Below the pieces are notes generated by a model. The model was not told the origin of the DNA, searched no databases, and saw only the letters and a list, made by a program, of their open reading frames with translations. A DNA stretch of 21,968 nt from Chloroflexota bacterium (GTDB taxonomy: Bacteria > Chloroflexota > Dehalococcoidia > Lucifugimonadales > Lucifugimonadaceae): assembly GCA_030831265.1 (NCBI GenBank), contig JAURLM010000284.1:1-21968 (forward strand), given 5' to 3'. Shown here one piece after another: positions 1 through 7,600 of this stretch. Made by a program: the position numbers and the translations under genes. How positions within the stretch are numbered: position 1 is the first letter of the stretch; each line of letters opens with the position of its first letter.

Positions 1-727
1 CACCGGGGCTGTACATCACCGCAGTTGTGCTCCACGGCAGACCACGATTCTTCGCATACAGGCGTAGGCCGGCGATTGATCGCCCGGTTAGTCCCCAGAA
101 GTGCACAGGGCCAAGCACGCCCGCTTCTTCAAGCTGGTGCTCAAGCTCAAGCCCGGTCTCAACGAATCCGAACATGCCCATGAGATCGCCAAACTCCTCA
201 CGCGGCAGCACATACGGCTTGTGGCCTTCTGCTTTAAGGTCAGCGACGATCTTGTCCACCATCTGATTCGCGTATTCAGCGGGCACGCGGTGGATTTCGG
301 CTCCCATGAGCTTGCAGAGCAGCAGGTTTCCGGTGAGAGGCTTGTCCACCTTCTCGGTAGAAACGAGGATGTACTTGAGACCGGCTCGTGCGGTGGATGC
401 TGCGATGAACCGCGCCTGGTTTGAGTGGTAATCGTTGACGTTGATGACGGTGTCGTAGCCGTTTTCCAGGATGTGGGCGGTTGCGAACTCAAAGTGGCGG
501 CCCTTGTTGCCGCCAAACGCCAATCCGGTGGTGTCATCACGCTTTACGAGGATGCGCGGGACTGGTGAATGGGAGTCGAGCGATTCACCCGGTCTTACAG
601 GAACTGTGGTGGCGATGGCCTTGCGAAGCCGGGGAGCGTCTTCAAGCGGGGTGTTGAGATGTGACAGCTTGAAGCGAGACATCCCGGCGATGGCGTCAGC
701 GATATGTTTGCGTGTGACGGTTGTCAT
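1..727 (-). CDS. PLP-dependent ACC deaminase / D-cysteine desulfhydrase family protein (3' part outside window)
   Basis: This is a fold-type II PLP enzyme of the 1-aminocyclopropane-1-carboxylate deaminase/D-cysteine desulfhydrase family, which removes ammonia (and H2S where relevant) from small amino acids in the cytoplasm. About 242 codons are present; the C-terminus lies beyond the left edge. The N-terminus has the family opening (LNTPLEDAPRL, about residues 24-34), then VKRDDTTGLAFGGNKGRHFE with the presumed Schiff-base lysine at K75. The second motif, YHSNQAR (S102), has the SNQ of ACC deaminases rather than the SNH of desulfhydrases. The residues after the lysine (GRHFE) differ from the usual xRKLE. 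Start is the ATG at 727, the first start after an in-frame TAA. No Shine-Dalgarno is visible, so it may be leaderless. It follows the terminator at 808-838 and so is probably its own transcription unit. Substrate is unknown. Confidence 0.85.
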   Translation of the reverse strand, partial: MTTVTRKHIADAIAGMSRFKLSHLNTPLEDAPRLRKAIATTVPVRPGESLDSHSPVPRILVKRDDTTGLAFGGNKGRHFEFATAHILENGYDTVINVNDYHSNQARFIAASTARAGLKYILVSTEKVDKPLTGNLLLCKLMGAEIHRVPAEYANQMVDKIVADLKAEGHKPYVLPREEFGDLMGMFGFVETGLELEHQLEEAGVLGPVHFWGLTGRSIAGLRLYAKNRGLPWSTTAVMYSPG

Positions 728-736
728 GGTGTTGCG

Positions 737-747
737 GATAACTTATC
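737..747. promoter_or_regulatory. Perfect 11-bp palindrome just upstream of the PLP-enzyme start
   Basis: GATAACTTATC is a perfect 5-1-5 palindrome lying 10 bases before the ATG at 727. It could be part of a -10 region or a small operator. Nothing else supports it, and a palindrome of this size can arise by chance. Confidence 0.2.
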
Positions 748-807
748 AGTCTTTGCCGTGTTCTTCATCAGCAGGTAACGACCTGAATATCGGACGCCGA
801 AAACATC

Positions 808-838
808 GACGCCCACCCTGAATAACGGGGTGGGCGTC
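808..838 (-). terminator. Intrinsic terminator downstream of the cytochrome c gene
   Basis: A perfect 11-bp inverted repeat (GACGCCCACCC / GGGTGGGCGTC) with a 9-nt loop lies 36 bases past the cytochrome stop codon. Read on the minus strand, the stem is followed by GATGTTTTC, a short U-run. It would end the CoA-transferase/selenoprotein/cytochrome transcript and insulate the PLP-enzyme gene. Confidence 0.75.
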
Positions 839-874
839 AGTCGTGTCACTGGATCTCTGTCGGACGAACACTGG

Positions 875-1654
875 TTACTTAAGCAGTAACAGGTACTCGT
901 AGAGCGCGATCAGCTCCACATCATGCATCTTGCCAAGGCCGAGCCAGGGCATGTCGTCATTCAGGACGCGACCGTCCGGCGTGATACCAGTTCGCATGGC
1001 GTGGACAAACTGATCCGGTTGCCACGTCTTGACGATTCGCAGGTCAGGTCCGTGGGGCAGGATGGCGCTGGTGCCACCGGAGAAGTCTTCACCGTGACAG
1101 ACAACGCAGTCAGTGAACGATGCGATGTATTCGCCATAGGCGGCAGTTGGTTCGATCGGAACAGCCGGCGGCGGGACGTTAGACTCTGGTTGGGGGTTCA
1201 GGGGCAGCATGCCAAGCGTGGTCATGGCCATCGCCAGTGTGCTCAGGTGAGTCTTTGGCTTTCCGAGGTTGTTCTCGATTGGTTCGAGGGTTCTCAGAAA
1301 AGCGACTATCGAATCAAGGTCTTCCTGGCTGAAGTTTCGGAACGTCTGGCCGGACATGACCGGCATGCGGTGGCCGTTCGGGTAGGTGCCCTTGCGGATG
1401 GCCCTCTGGAGCTCTACGTCAGTCCAGTCGTCGATCCGACCTGCCGGAGTGAGGTTTGGTGGCCAAGACTGGCCAAGTGGCATAGGTATGTCCGCCAGCA
1501 GGTTCGTGTCGCCGGTTGGCGGGAGGGAGTGGTTGGTGGAGTGGCAGGAAGAACAGAGCGAGCCGACAAGCATTTCGCCACGGGCGACCTGTTCCTGCGT
1601 CCCGGCAATCGTCGGTTCTACGACTTCGTTGCCCGCGGTGTGTAGATGGTCCAC
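875..1654 (-). CDS. Diheme cytochrome c, C-terminal (heme-binding) part of a frameshifted gene
   Basis: This reading frame carries two class I cytochrome c domains. The first has CSSCH with a likely distal Met in RMPVMSG; the second has CVVCH with a likely distal Met in DDMPW, and the protein ends soon after at a helix rich in Leu and Tyr. Heme attachment needs export, yet this frame has no signal peptide or membrane segment. Those sit in the adjacent frame at 1618-1830, which overlaps it. Inserting one base in the GGG run (plus-strand CCC at 1632-1634) joins the two into a 318-residue protein reading TPRGNEVVEPT at the junction. The listed start is the in-frame GTG at 1654 and is probably not used. 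The likely role is electron transfer on the outer face of the membrane. It lies downstream of the selenoprotein on the same strand; partners are unknown. Confidence 0.85.
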   Translation of the reverse strand: MDHLHTAGNEVVEPTIAGTQEQVARGEMLVGSLCSSCHSTNHSLPPTGDTNLLADIPMPLGQSWPPNLTPAGRIDDWTDVELQRAIRKGTYPNGHRMPVMSGQTFRNFSQEDLDSIVAFLRTLEPIENNLGKPKTHLSTLAMAMTTLGMLPLNPQPESNVPPPAVPIEPTAAYGEYIASFTDCVVCHGEDFSGGTSAILPHGPDLRIVKTWQPDQFVHAMRTGITPDGRVLNDDMPWLGLGKMHDVELIALYEYLLLLK

Positions 1655-1830
1655 ATGCCGAGAACTACGAGTATGGCAAAGATCGAGGCGAGTACTCCGA
1701 CAAACCCGAGACCAGCTGAGCCTCCCCACTTGATGCGTTTGTCCGGGTTGCGCCGAACTCTGTTCAGCAACCAGAAAGCCCCGGCTGCGATGGTCAAAGT
1801 TATTAGTAGGCCGATTAAGTTAGTGAACAT
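1618..1830 (-). CDS. N-terminal membrane anchor of the cytochrome c (frameshifted from the heme domains)
   Basis: This 70-residue frame starts at ATG 1830 and has two hydrophobic helices, about residues 3-22 and 40-61, separated by a basic segment (RVRRNPDKR). It ends in TPRATKS at a TAG. The layout is that of the membrane anchor of periplasm-facing multiheme cytochromes, whose next residues typically resemble the VAGTPEQIARGE pattern. The frame below supplies just that (IAGTQEQVARGE). I read it as the 5' part of the cytochrome gene rather than a separate protein. The break may be a sequencing or assembly error, a real mutation, or much less likely programmed frameshifting, since no canonical slippery heptamer is present. 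Confidence 0.75.
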   Translation of the reverse strand: MFTNLIGLLITLTIAAGAFWLLNRVRRNPDKRIKWGGSAGLGFVGVLASIFAILVVLGMWTIYTPRATKS

Positions 1831-1888
1831 CTAGTCATCCCGTGCGTAGCCGATTCCGTGCGATTGGCGCACATCTTACAGGCGCGGA

Positions 1889-1927
1889 GCGTTTGGGCAA
1901 CACGCCAAAGGTCTTGTTTTCAAAACC
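1889..1927. other. Two small adjacent hairpins between the selenoprotein and cytochrome genes
   Basis: The 137-base gap between the selenoprotein stop and the cytochrome anchor holds two small inverted repeats: TTTGG...CCAAA, with an 8-nt loop, and GGTCTTG-TTTT-CAAAACC, 7 bp with one G-U pair. Neither has a clear U-tract. They may be a weak attenuator or processing site, or chance. No tRNA fits here. Confidence 0.25.
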
Positions 1928-1967
1928 CTGTGGGAACCGATCTGCGGACGTGGGGTTGGCCGGGTCT

Positions 1968-2939
1968 TTATCGCGGCGCTACCCGGTACGGCTCCGGTAG
2001 CAGCAGCGTCGTTTCCGGTTTTTTCGCCGTTTCCAGCAGCTTCAACGCCTCTTGCAGCACGTGACGTTGCCGTTCCGTATCAAACGGAGCGGAAACTGGG
2101 CGTCCCATGATGTTGGGTGTGAACAAAACCCTTGCTGGTTTCATAGCAAGCGTCCTGCCACGAAACACGTTTGACATGATGATCACGGTGGGGATGCCCG
2201 CCGCCTCAAACTCTCTGCTGACGTGCCCGACGGACACGTGGCAGGCCGGTCAAACGGGTACGAGGACAGCGGCCTCCCAGCCTTCCTCCTGAACCTTTTT
2301 CGCCCATTCTGGCGCGTTTTCTCGCAACAGCCTCAACTGTGAAGTGACGCCAATGAACGAATATGCGGTCTCTGCGAACTCGCCAATCACCCCATCAGCG
2401 GCCATCTCCTTCATGCGGTCGATGGGCATCACGGTGTTGCGATCCGTGACCGCGGCACGGATGTCGTAGCCGGGCTGGAGGACGTCCAGTTTGTCGGCAG
2501 GCGTGTCGATTGGGATGGCTGACAGCATGGGTCGAGCGCGACCGAACTCACTGATGTGCTCAGTGGCCTCTTCTTGAGAGTATTTGGCGAGGCTTTCGGT
2601 TGTGTTGTCTGTTCCTGCAACATGGTGTCCGCTGGAGGTCAGGAGGCCGACGCGCATCTCCGAAAGTGGTTTTTTAAGCGTGGCGAACGGTGCGTCATCG
2701 TATTTCCAGCGGTGCTCCTCGTTGGGCGGAGAGTAAGCCGCCAGTTGTGCGAGGTAGACCAGTTCAGACAGCGCTGAGACGTCGCCGGTGTCCATCGCAT
2801 TCCCAAGTTCACGGAGAAGCGACTGCACGAACACCTCGGCATCGGCTTCCGGCGTGTATTTGAGGAACTTGAACAGCAGATCTGTGCGCGACCCGTACGA
2901 AAGCGAGTCGACGTACTCTTTGAACGTCTCTCCGGGCAT
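1968..2939 (-). CDS. GrdB/PrdB-family selenoprotein (glycine/sarcosine/betaine/D-proline reductase selenoprotein B-like)
   Basis: Read through one in-frame UGA (2252-2250), this is a 323-residue protein with selenocysteine at residue 230. The context is LVPV-U-PACHVSVGHVS, a U-x-x-C redox motif where related proteins have Sec or Cys. Homologous-looking protein continues smoothly on both sides: the upstream part ends EEGWEAAVLVPV and the downstream part continues REFEAAGIPTVIIMSNVF, typical of the family. A hairpin meeting the bacterial SECIS rules follows the UGA. ATG 2939 is preceded by AAGGA at 8 nt. It starts 26 nt after CoA-transferase subunit B, so it is very likely cotranscribed. Family members GrdB and PrdB are catalytic subunits of Stickland reductases; the short single-protein relatives like this one have no settled reaction that I can name. 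Expression would require selA, selB, selC and selD elsewhere in the genome. A simple gene finder would split it in two. Confidence 0.9.
2214..2252 (-). promoter_or_regulatory. Bacterial SECIS element with its UGA codon
   Basis: On the mRNA, 10 nt after the UGA, ACGUGUCC pairs with GGGCACGU (8 bp, one G-U) around the 3-nt loop GUC. A lower CUG/CAG stem extends it past a CC bulge. The loop starts 18 nt after the UGA and its first base is G, within the published bSECIS limits (G among the first two loop bases, 16-37 nt from UGA). It would bind SelB and direct selenocysteine insertion. Confidence 0.82.
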
Positions 2940-2965
2940 GTGAAAAGTCCTTGTGAATATTGAAA

Positions 2966-3652
2966 TCAGGACTGGCGAATGGGCTGAAACGTGTCCGCCA
3001 CGATCAGTTCAGGTTCGGTGATGGCCTGAACGTCTTGTGCCGACCAGCCGCTTGCAGCTTCCAGTAATACCAGGCCGTCCGTTGTTACTTTGATGACAGC
3101 AACGTCTGTAACGATTTCGTCGACGCATGAGGGCGCCGTGAGGGGGAAGTTGCAGGTGTTGACGATCTTGGGCTGGTTGTCCCGCGTGGTGTGCTCCATC
3201 GCAACGATGACTTTCTTCGCGTTGAAGGCAAGGTCCATGCCGCCGCCGATGCTGCCGATGCCGCGCTTCGGGATCATCCAGTTTGCGAGGTCACCTGCGC
3301 GTGATACCTGCAAGCCGCCAAGAACCGTTACGTCAATGTGCCCGCCCCGAATGAGAGCGAAGGACTCTACGGAGTCGAAGAATGCCATTCCGGGTACTTT
3401 TTTCGGAAAATTGCCGCCGGCGTCCATGATGTTGGGGTCGCCGGTTGCTTTCGTGAGCATCTCGCCAAAGCCCAGGATGCCGTTTTCGGCGTGGTAGCGC
3501 AGTTCGACTCCGGGCGGGAGGAGGTCTGCGCACATGGCGGGAATGCCGATGCCGAGGTTGACTATTCCGCCGTCCGGGAGATCGAGCGCGGCGCGGCGAG
3601 CGATGCCTGTGCGGTCCAGCCGTGGCGCGGGGTCAGTGTTTGGAGTCGTCAC
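2966..3652 (-). CDS. CoA-transferase subunit B (3-oxoacid/acyl CoA-transferase family I)
   Basis: This is the catalytic beta subunit of a family I CoA-transferase, moving CoA between an acyl-CoA and a free acid in the cytoplasm. It has 228 residues, close to the usual size. Visible motifs are NLGIGIP near residue 32, the active-site HAENGILGFG (the Glu forms the glutamyl-CoA thioester intermediate), GGHIDVTVLGGLQV and the C-terminal GLVLLEAASGWS. It starts with GTG, whose bases overlap the TGA stop of subunit A (GTGA), which implies translational coupling. The substrate (acetoacetate, oxoadipate, glutaconate or another acid) cannot be told from motifs alone, so no gene symbol is given. The selenoprotein gene follows 26 nt downstream. 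Confidence 0.93.
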   Translation of the reverse strand: MTTPNTDPAPRLDRTGIARRAALDLPDGGIVNLGIGIPAMCADLLPPGVELRYHAENGILGFGEMLTKATGDPNIMDAGGNFPKKVPGMAFFDSVESFALIRGGHIDVTVLGGLQVSRAGDLANWMIPKRGIGSIGGGMDLAFNAKKVIVAMEHTTRDNQPKIVNTCNFPLTAPSCVDEIVTDVAVIKVTTDGLVLLEAASGWSAQDVQAITEPELIVADTFQPIRQS

Positions 3653-4380
3653 GGGTACGGGTCTCCCGGCTCTCGCTTCACTATGCGGTCGACGTATGCG
3701 CCGAGCGTGCCGACTCGTTCAGGGTCGATGCCGCCGGGTTCGACGATTTCGTCCACTTCGGCGATGGTGATGCGGGCGGCAGTTGCCATTGCGGGTCCGA
3801 ACGCACGGGTAGTGCCGACGTACTGCAGGTTGCCGTGTGTGTCGGCCTTCTCTGCCCGGATAAATGCGAAGTCACCGGGCAACGCGTGCTCCAGCAGGTA
3901 TTTCCGGCCACCGAATTCTCGTGACTCTTTGCCCTCGGCAACCACCGTTCCGATTCCGGTCGGCGTGTAGAAAGCGGGGATGCCTGCGCCAGCGGCACGG
4001 ATTCTTTCTATCAGCGTGCCCTGCGGGACAATGTCGACTTCGGCACGGCCTTCCTGCCAGGCTTTTTCAATCTCGCTGAGTGGCCGGGTAGTTCCGGGAA
4101 CAGGGAACGAACAGACGATCTTTGTCGCCTGTCCACTGGTGAAGAAGATGCCCTGATCGATTGGATCGATGCCATCCGGCCAGCCATATCCGGTTGTCAT
4201 GGAGATTCCTGCCACGTTGCCGATGATGGTCAGGTTGTTTGCGCCGTGATCGCGGAGGGCGAGCATAAGGCGGGTTGGCTGGCCGCCCGCGCCTCCGAAT
4301 CCGCCGATCATGATTGATGCGCCGTTTGGGATGTCCGAGACGGCTTCCGAGAATGAGTTGACGATTTTGCTACGTGGCAT
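3649..4380 (-). CDS. CoA-transferase subunit A (3-oxoacid/acyl CoA-transferase family I)
   Basis: This is the alpha subunit partner of the downstream beta subunit. From ATG 4380 it has 243 residues, opening with the family N-terminus (KIVNSFSEAVSDIPNGASIM) and the glycine-rich GGFGGAGGQPT that contacts CoA. Later motifs include QGTLIERIRAAGAGIPAFYT and GDFAFIRAEKADTHGN. A longer frame reaches 4497, but its extra 39 residues are Pro/Arg-rich and not family-like, so 4380 is preferred even though no strong ribosome-binding site is seen. It is the first gene of the minus-strand operon and is divergent from the chemoreceptor gene. Confidence 0.92.
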   Translation of the reverse strand: MPRSKIVNSFSEAVSDIPNGASIMIGGFGGAGGQPTRLMLALRDHGANNLTIIGNVAGISMTTGYGWPDGIDPIDQGIFFTSGQATKIVCSFPVPGTTRPLSEIEKAWQEGRAEVDIVPQGTLIERIRAAGAGIPAFYTPTGIGTVVAEGKESREFGGRKYLLEHALPGDFAFIRAEKADTHGNLQYVGTTRAFGPAMATAARITIAEVDEIVEPGGIDPERVGTLGAYVDRIVKREPGDPYP

Positions 4381-4744
4381 GCGCCGATGATAACGCGGTG
4401 AGTGGTCGCGGGGTAGATGAACACCTGGTATCGGGATATCAGGCCCAGGTAGCCGTGCAGGCATGAATCCGTAACAAATCGACGAATCAGGCGCCATAAC
4501 GGCGCTCTAAACGCGCTTCTTGCGCTGTTTCACTGCTTCTCCTGTGGAATCACCCAGTGGGGGCTAGTGAAAAGCCCGTATGCGGTGACAGTTCGGTTAC
4601 AGGATGGTTAGGGACAGGTGACATTGATCGTGACGAATTGCGCGTGCCGTTATCGCAAGATGACGGAGGGCGATCGTGTGCACCTGTGCGCAGGCCCTCA
4701 GCGCCATATCAAGCAGAATTCTTGTTGAATTGAGGGTGTCGACC
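4381..4744. other. Divergent intergenic region between CoA-transferase and chemoreceptor genes
   Basis: These 364 bases must hold the start signals of both flanking transcription units. I see ACCTGG...CCAGGT, an imperfect inverted repeat near 4421-4450, and a small GGGCT/AGCCC hairpin near 4561-4579. There is no convincing -35/-10 pair, no recognisable riboswitch fold, and no extra coding region. GAGGG at about 4730-4735 is the likely Shine-Dalgarno for the chemoreceptor. Confidence 0.4.
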
Positions 4745-7453
4745 ATGCGAGTCGAAAGTGCGCACCGCCAGGGTTTTGACTTCAATGTCCTGGACCTTGT
4801 GCGAACTTCTATCAAGGCCAAACTGGTTTTTGCATTTACGTTGCTGGCGGTAATTCCGCTGGTGACGATTGCCGTGTTCAGCTACATGAGCGCGAAGAGC
4901 GAGCTTGAACACGAAGCCACGACCAAGCTCCAGGCTGTTCGTGATACCAAGCAAAACCACATTGAGGATTACTTCAAGACCATTGAAGGTCAGGTCCGGA
5001 CATATTCACAGAACCTGATGATTGTTGAAGCGGCGAAGGAATTCACTTCCTCGTTCCACCAGCTGCCGTCTGACCTCGTGAATGCTGGAGTTGTCCAGTA
5101 TGACGAGGCATCGGTTAGAAACTTCTACGCATCTGAGTTCATTCCTAGATTGAACGAAAACCTGGATGGTTCGTCGGCAACGGTGTCGGGTTACTGGCCG
5201 AATGATGCTGAAGCGCTGACCGCCAAGTTCCTGTACATCTCGGATAACCCGAGCCCTGTCGGCTCTAAGTTTGAGTTGACGACTTCGGAAGACGGAACCA
5301 CATACAGCCAGGTTCACGCCAAGTATCACGATTCGATCACTGCGTTCCAGCAGGAATTCAATTACTACGATGTGTTCATCGCTGACCCTGAGACCGGTCA
5401 CATTGTCTACACGGTCTTCAAGGAGATCGACTTTGGCACAAGCCTGCTGACCGGTCCGTATGCGAACACCAACATCGCCGATGTTTTCAAGCGCGCTCGG
5501 ACTTCCAAGAACACAAATGACGTGTTCCTGCAGGATTTTGCAATGTACGATCCGTCGCTACATGCCCCGGCATCGTTCGTCGCATCGCCAATCGTGGATC
5601 CGGCTACCGGCGAAACCGTTGGCGTGCTCATGTTCCAGATGCCGATCGCTGAGATCGACGCCATCATGCAGACACACTCCGGTCTTGGTGAGAGTGGCGA
5701 GACTTACATCGTCGGCCAGGACAAGCTTTTGCGGTCGAACTCTCGGTTCTCTGAAGAGACAACCCTCCTGGACCTGAGCATTGACACGGACTCCGCTGTC
5801 GCAGCTCTCTCAGGCAAGAAGGGCACATGGATTATCGATGACTACCGCGGCGTGCCTGTGCTGTCAGCGTACGCACCGATGGCGATCAACGGCGTTGACT
5901 GGGCCATCATCGCTGAGATTGATGATGCAGAGGTTTCAGCCCCTGCACAGAGCCTGCTTCGCACGACCATCGTCATTACGGTCATCGCCGCACTCATTGT
6001 TGGCGCAGCAGGATTCCTGCTGGCACGACAGATCGCCGGCCCAATTAGCAACATTGGGTCCAACCTGCGCAACCTGTCAGGAACCGTGATGCCGCAGCTG
6101 GTTTCGGTTACTTCGGCGGTTGCACAGGGAGACCTGACGAAGAATGCGGACTTTAAGGTCGACCGTATTGACAATAGTGCGCAGGACGAAGTCGGCCAGA
6201 TGGCCAGTGCTTATAACGAGATGGGCCAGCAGGTTGATTCGGTTGGTGAGAGCGTAAACGAAATGACGGTTCGGCTGCGTGAACTGATCGGAAAGGTCCG
6301 CGAGACTGCTTCCGAACTTGGTTCGTCCAGCGGTCAGCTTTCCGATGCGGCTGAGCAGGCCGGACAGGCCACGCAGGGCATCGCCACAACGGCACAGCAG
6401 GTTGCAACTGGTTCCCAGAAGCAGGCTGAGACTGTGCAGTATGCGGTTGGCCTGATCGACGGTCTTGCGACGGAAGTTGGTCGTGTCCGTGATGGTTCGG
6501 AGAGACAGACGGAACGTGTGACTGCTGCTCGTGAGATCGTTCAGCAAGTTGCACAGGCGATCACGGGTGTTGCAGAAAACGCGCAGAGTGCGACGATAGG
6601 TTCCGCTACGGCTAACGCGGCCGCTGAGAATGGCCTGGATGTCGTTCGACAGACGGTTGAAGGCATTGGCAGGATCAACGATGCGGTTGATCTCGTTGCC
6701 AGGCACGTTGCTGGACTGGGTGCACAGTCGACCGAGATTGGAAAGATCGTCTCGCTGATTGATGACATTGCCGCACAGACCAACCTGCTGGCGCTTAACG
6801 CTGCCATTGAGGCGGCACGGGCTGGCGAGCAGGGGCGTGGTTTCGCAGTTGTTGCTGACGAAGTACGCCAGCTTGCCGAGCGTGTGAGTCAGGCGACGAC
6901 TGAGATTGCCGGCCTGATTGATGACGTCCAGAAGGGCGTTGAGGACTCCGTGCGTGCGACTGAGGCCGGTACAAAGCAGGTTGCAGAGGGTACAGCCCTT
7001 GCTGACGCTGCCGGGAAGGCGCTACAGGAGATCATTGAGGCGGTTGGTGAGGTGTCACAGCAGATTGAACAGATCTCTGCGGCAGCCGAACAGGTCTCGG
7101 CTTCTTCTGACGAAATGGTGTCATACATCGACTCCGTGAAGGAGATCGCTGAAGAGAACACGAAGGTTGCTGAAGGCGTTACCGGAAGCACTGTCCAGAC
7201 GAAGGACGCAATGGAGAACATTGCTGCCATTACGGAAGAGTCCAGTGCGGCTGCAGAGGAGTCTTCAGCTTCAACTGAAGAGATGAGCGCACAGATTGAA
7301 GAGCTTGTCGCTTCTGCTCAGACGCTGGCAGAGATGTCAGAGGATCTGAACAAGATTGTGGAGGTCTTCAAGGTTGATGAGTCAGACTCTGGTTCCAGCC
7401 GCCAGTCGAATGTCGAGGCTTTCGACGGTGAGATTGAGCCGGAAGCGGCTTAA
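4745..7453 (+). CDS. Methyl-accepting chemotaxis protein (Cache sensor, HAMP, MCP signalling domain)
   Basis: This is a transmembrane chemoreceptor that binds a small ligand outside the cell and controls CheA/CheW inside. From ATG 4745 it has 902 residues. TM1 is about residues 26-48, an extracytoplasmic region of about 355 residues follows, and TM2 is about 407-429, then a HAMP domain and a long coiled-coil signalling domain. The sensor has Cache-type motifs (GESGETYIVGQDKLLRSNSR and GVPVLSAYAPM). The hairpin tip at about 665-715 carries the near-invariant QTNLLALNAAIEAARAGEQG and GFAVVADEVRQLAE. No C-terminal CheR-tethering pentapeptide is seen. An in-frame GTG at 4676 would add 23 residues, but GAGGG before 4745 favours the ATG. 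No che genes adjoin it. The ligand is unknown. Confidence 0.96.
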   Translation: MRVESAHRQGFDFNVLDLVRTSIKAKLVFAFTLLAVIPLVTIAVFSYMSAKSELEHEATTKLQAVRDTKQNHIEDYFKTIEGQVRTYSQNLMIVEAAKEFTSSFHQLPSDLVNAGVVQYDEASVRNFYASEFIPRLNENLDGSSATVSGYWPNDAEALTAKFLYISDNPSPVGSKFELTTSEDGTTYSQVHAKYHDSITAFQQEFNYYDVFIADPETGHIVYTVFKEIDFGTSLLTGPYANTNIADVFKRARTSKNTNDVFLQDFAMYDPSLHAPASFVASPIVDPATGETVGVLMFQMPIAEIDAIMQTHSGLGESGETYIVGQDKLLRSNSRFSEETTLLDLSIDTDSAVAALSGKKGTWIIDDYRGVPVLSAYAPMAINGVDWAIIAEIDDAEVSAPAQSLLRTTIVITVIAALIVGAAGFLLARQIAGPISNIGSNLRNLSGTVMPQLVSVTSAVAQGDLTKNADFKVDRIDNSAQDEVGQMASAYNEMGQQVDSVGESVNEMTVRLRELIGKVRETASELGSSSGQLSDAAEQAGQATQGIATTAQQVATGSQKQAETVQYAVGLIDGLATEVGRVRDGSERQTERVTAAREIVQQVAQAITGVAENAQSATIGSATANAAAENGLDVVRQTVEGIGRINDAVDLVARHVAGLGAQSTEIGKIVSLIDDIAAQTNLLALNAAIEAARAGEQGRGFAVVADEVRQLAERVSQATTEIAGLIDDVQKGVEDSVRATEAGTKQVAEGTALADAAGKALQEIIEAVGEVSQQIEQISAAAEQVSASSDEMVSYIDSVKEIAEENTKVAEGVTGSTVQTKDAMENIAAITEESSAAAEESSASTEEMSAQIEELVASAQTLAEMSEDLNKIVEVFKVDESDSGSSRQSNVEAFDGEIEPEAA

Positions 7454-7501
7454 GTAGCATCCGGCAGGCATTGCTGTGCTGGAGTTGAATAGAAGAAAGA
7501 C

Positions 7502-7539
7502 GCCGGGCATCGTTTGATTACGATGCCCGGCATTCTTTT
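7502..7539 (+). terminator. Strong intrinsic terminator, probably bidirectional
   Basis: GCCGGGCATCG and CGATGCCCGGC form a perfect 11-bp stem around an 8-nt loop, followed by ATTCTTTT. The left flank (AAGAAAGAC) is A-rich, so it can also work on the minus strand. It sits between the convergent chemoreceptor and cytidylate-kinase-like genes and can serve both. Confidence 0.9.
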
Positions 7540-7600
7540 GTGGCCGCATGGCAGAAGCGCATATGTGCATGGGGCACGTCTGCACAGTGCGAACCAGTGC

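Noticed and set aside
923..1645. 240-residue open frame on the plus strand
   Set aside because: It is antisense to the cytochrome c heme domains, whose CxxCH motifs and Met ligands are clear; the plus-strand protein has no recognisable motif.
1880..1960. Possible tRNA suggested by small hairpins
   Set aside because: No acceptor stem closes the region and there is no T-loop GTTCRA sequence in place.
1968..2237. Separate 89-residue gene downstream of the 2250-2939 frame
   Set aside because: It starts at a GTG inside family sequence just after the UGA; the selenocysteine readthrough explains both pieces as one protein.
4381..4744. Possible riboswitch before the chemoreceptor gene
   Set aside because: I compared it by eye with c-di-GMP and glycine riboswitch cores and found no matching conserved bases.
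4676..4744. Upstream GTG start for the chemoreceptor (23 more residues)
   Set aside because: The ATG at 4745 has a GAGGG ribosome-binding site and begins a normal cytoplasmic N-terminus before TM1.
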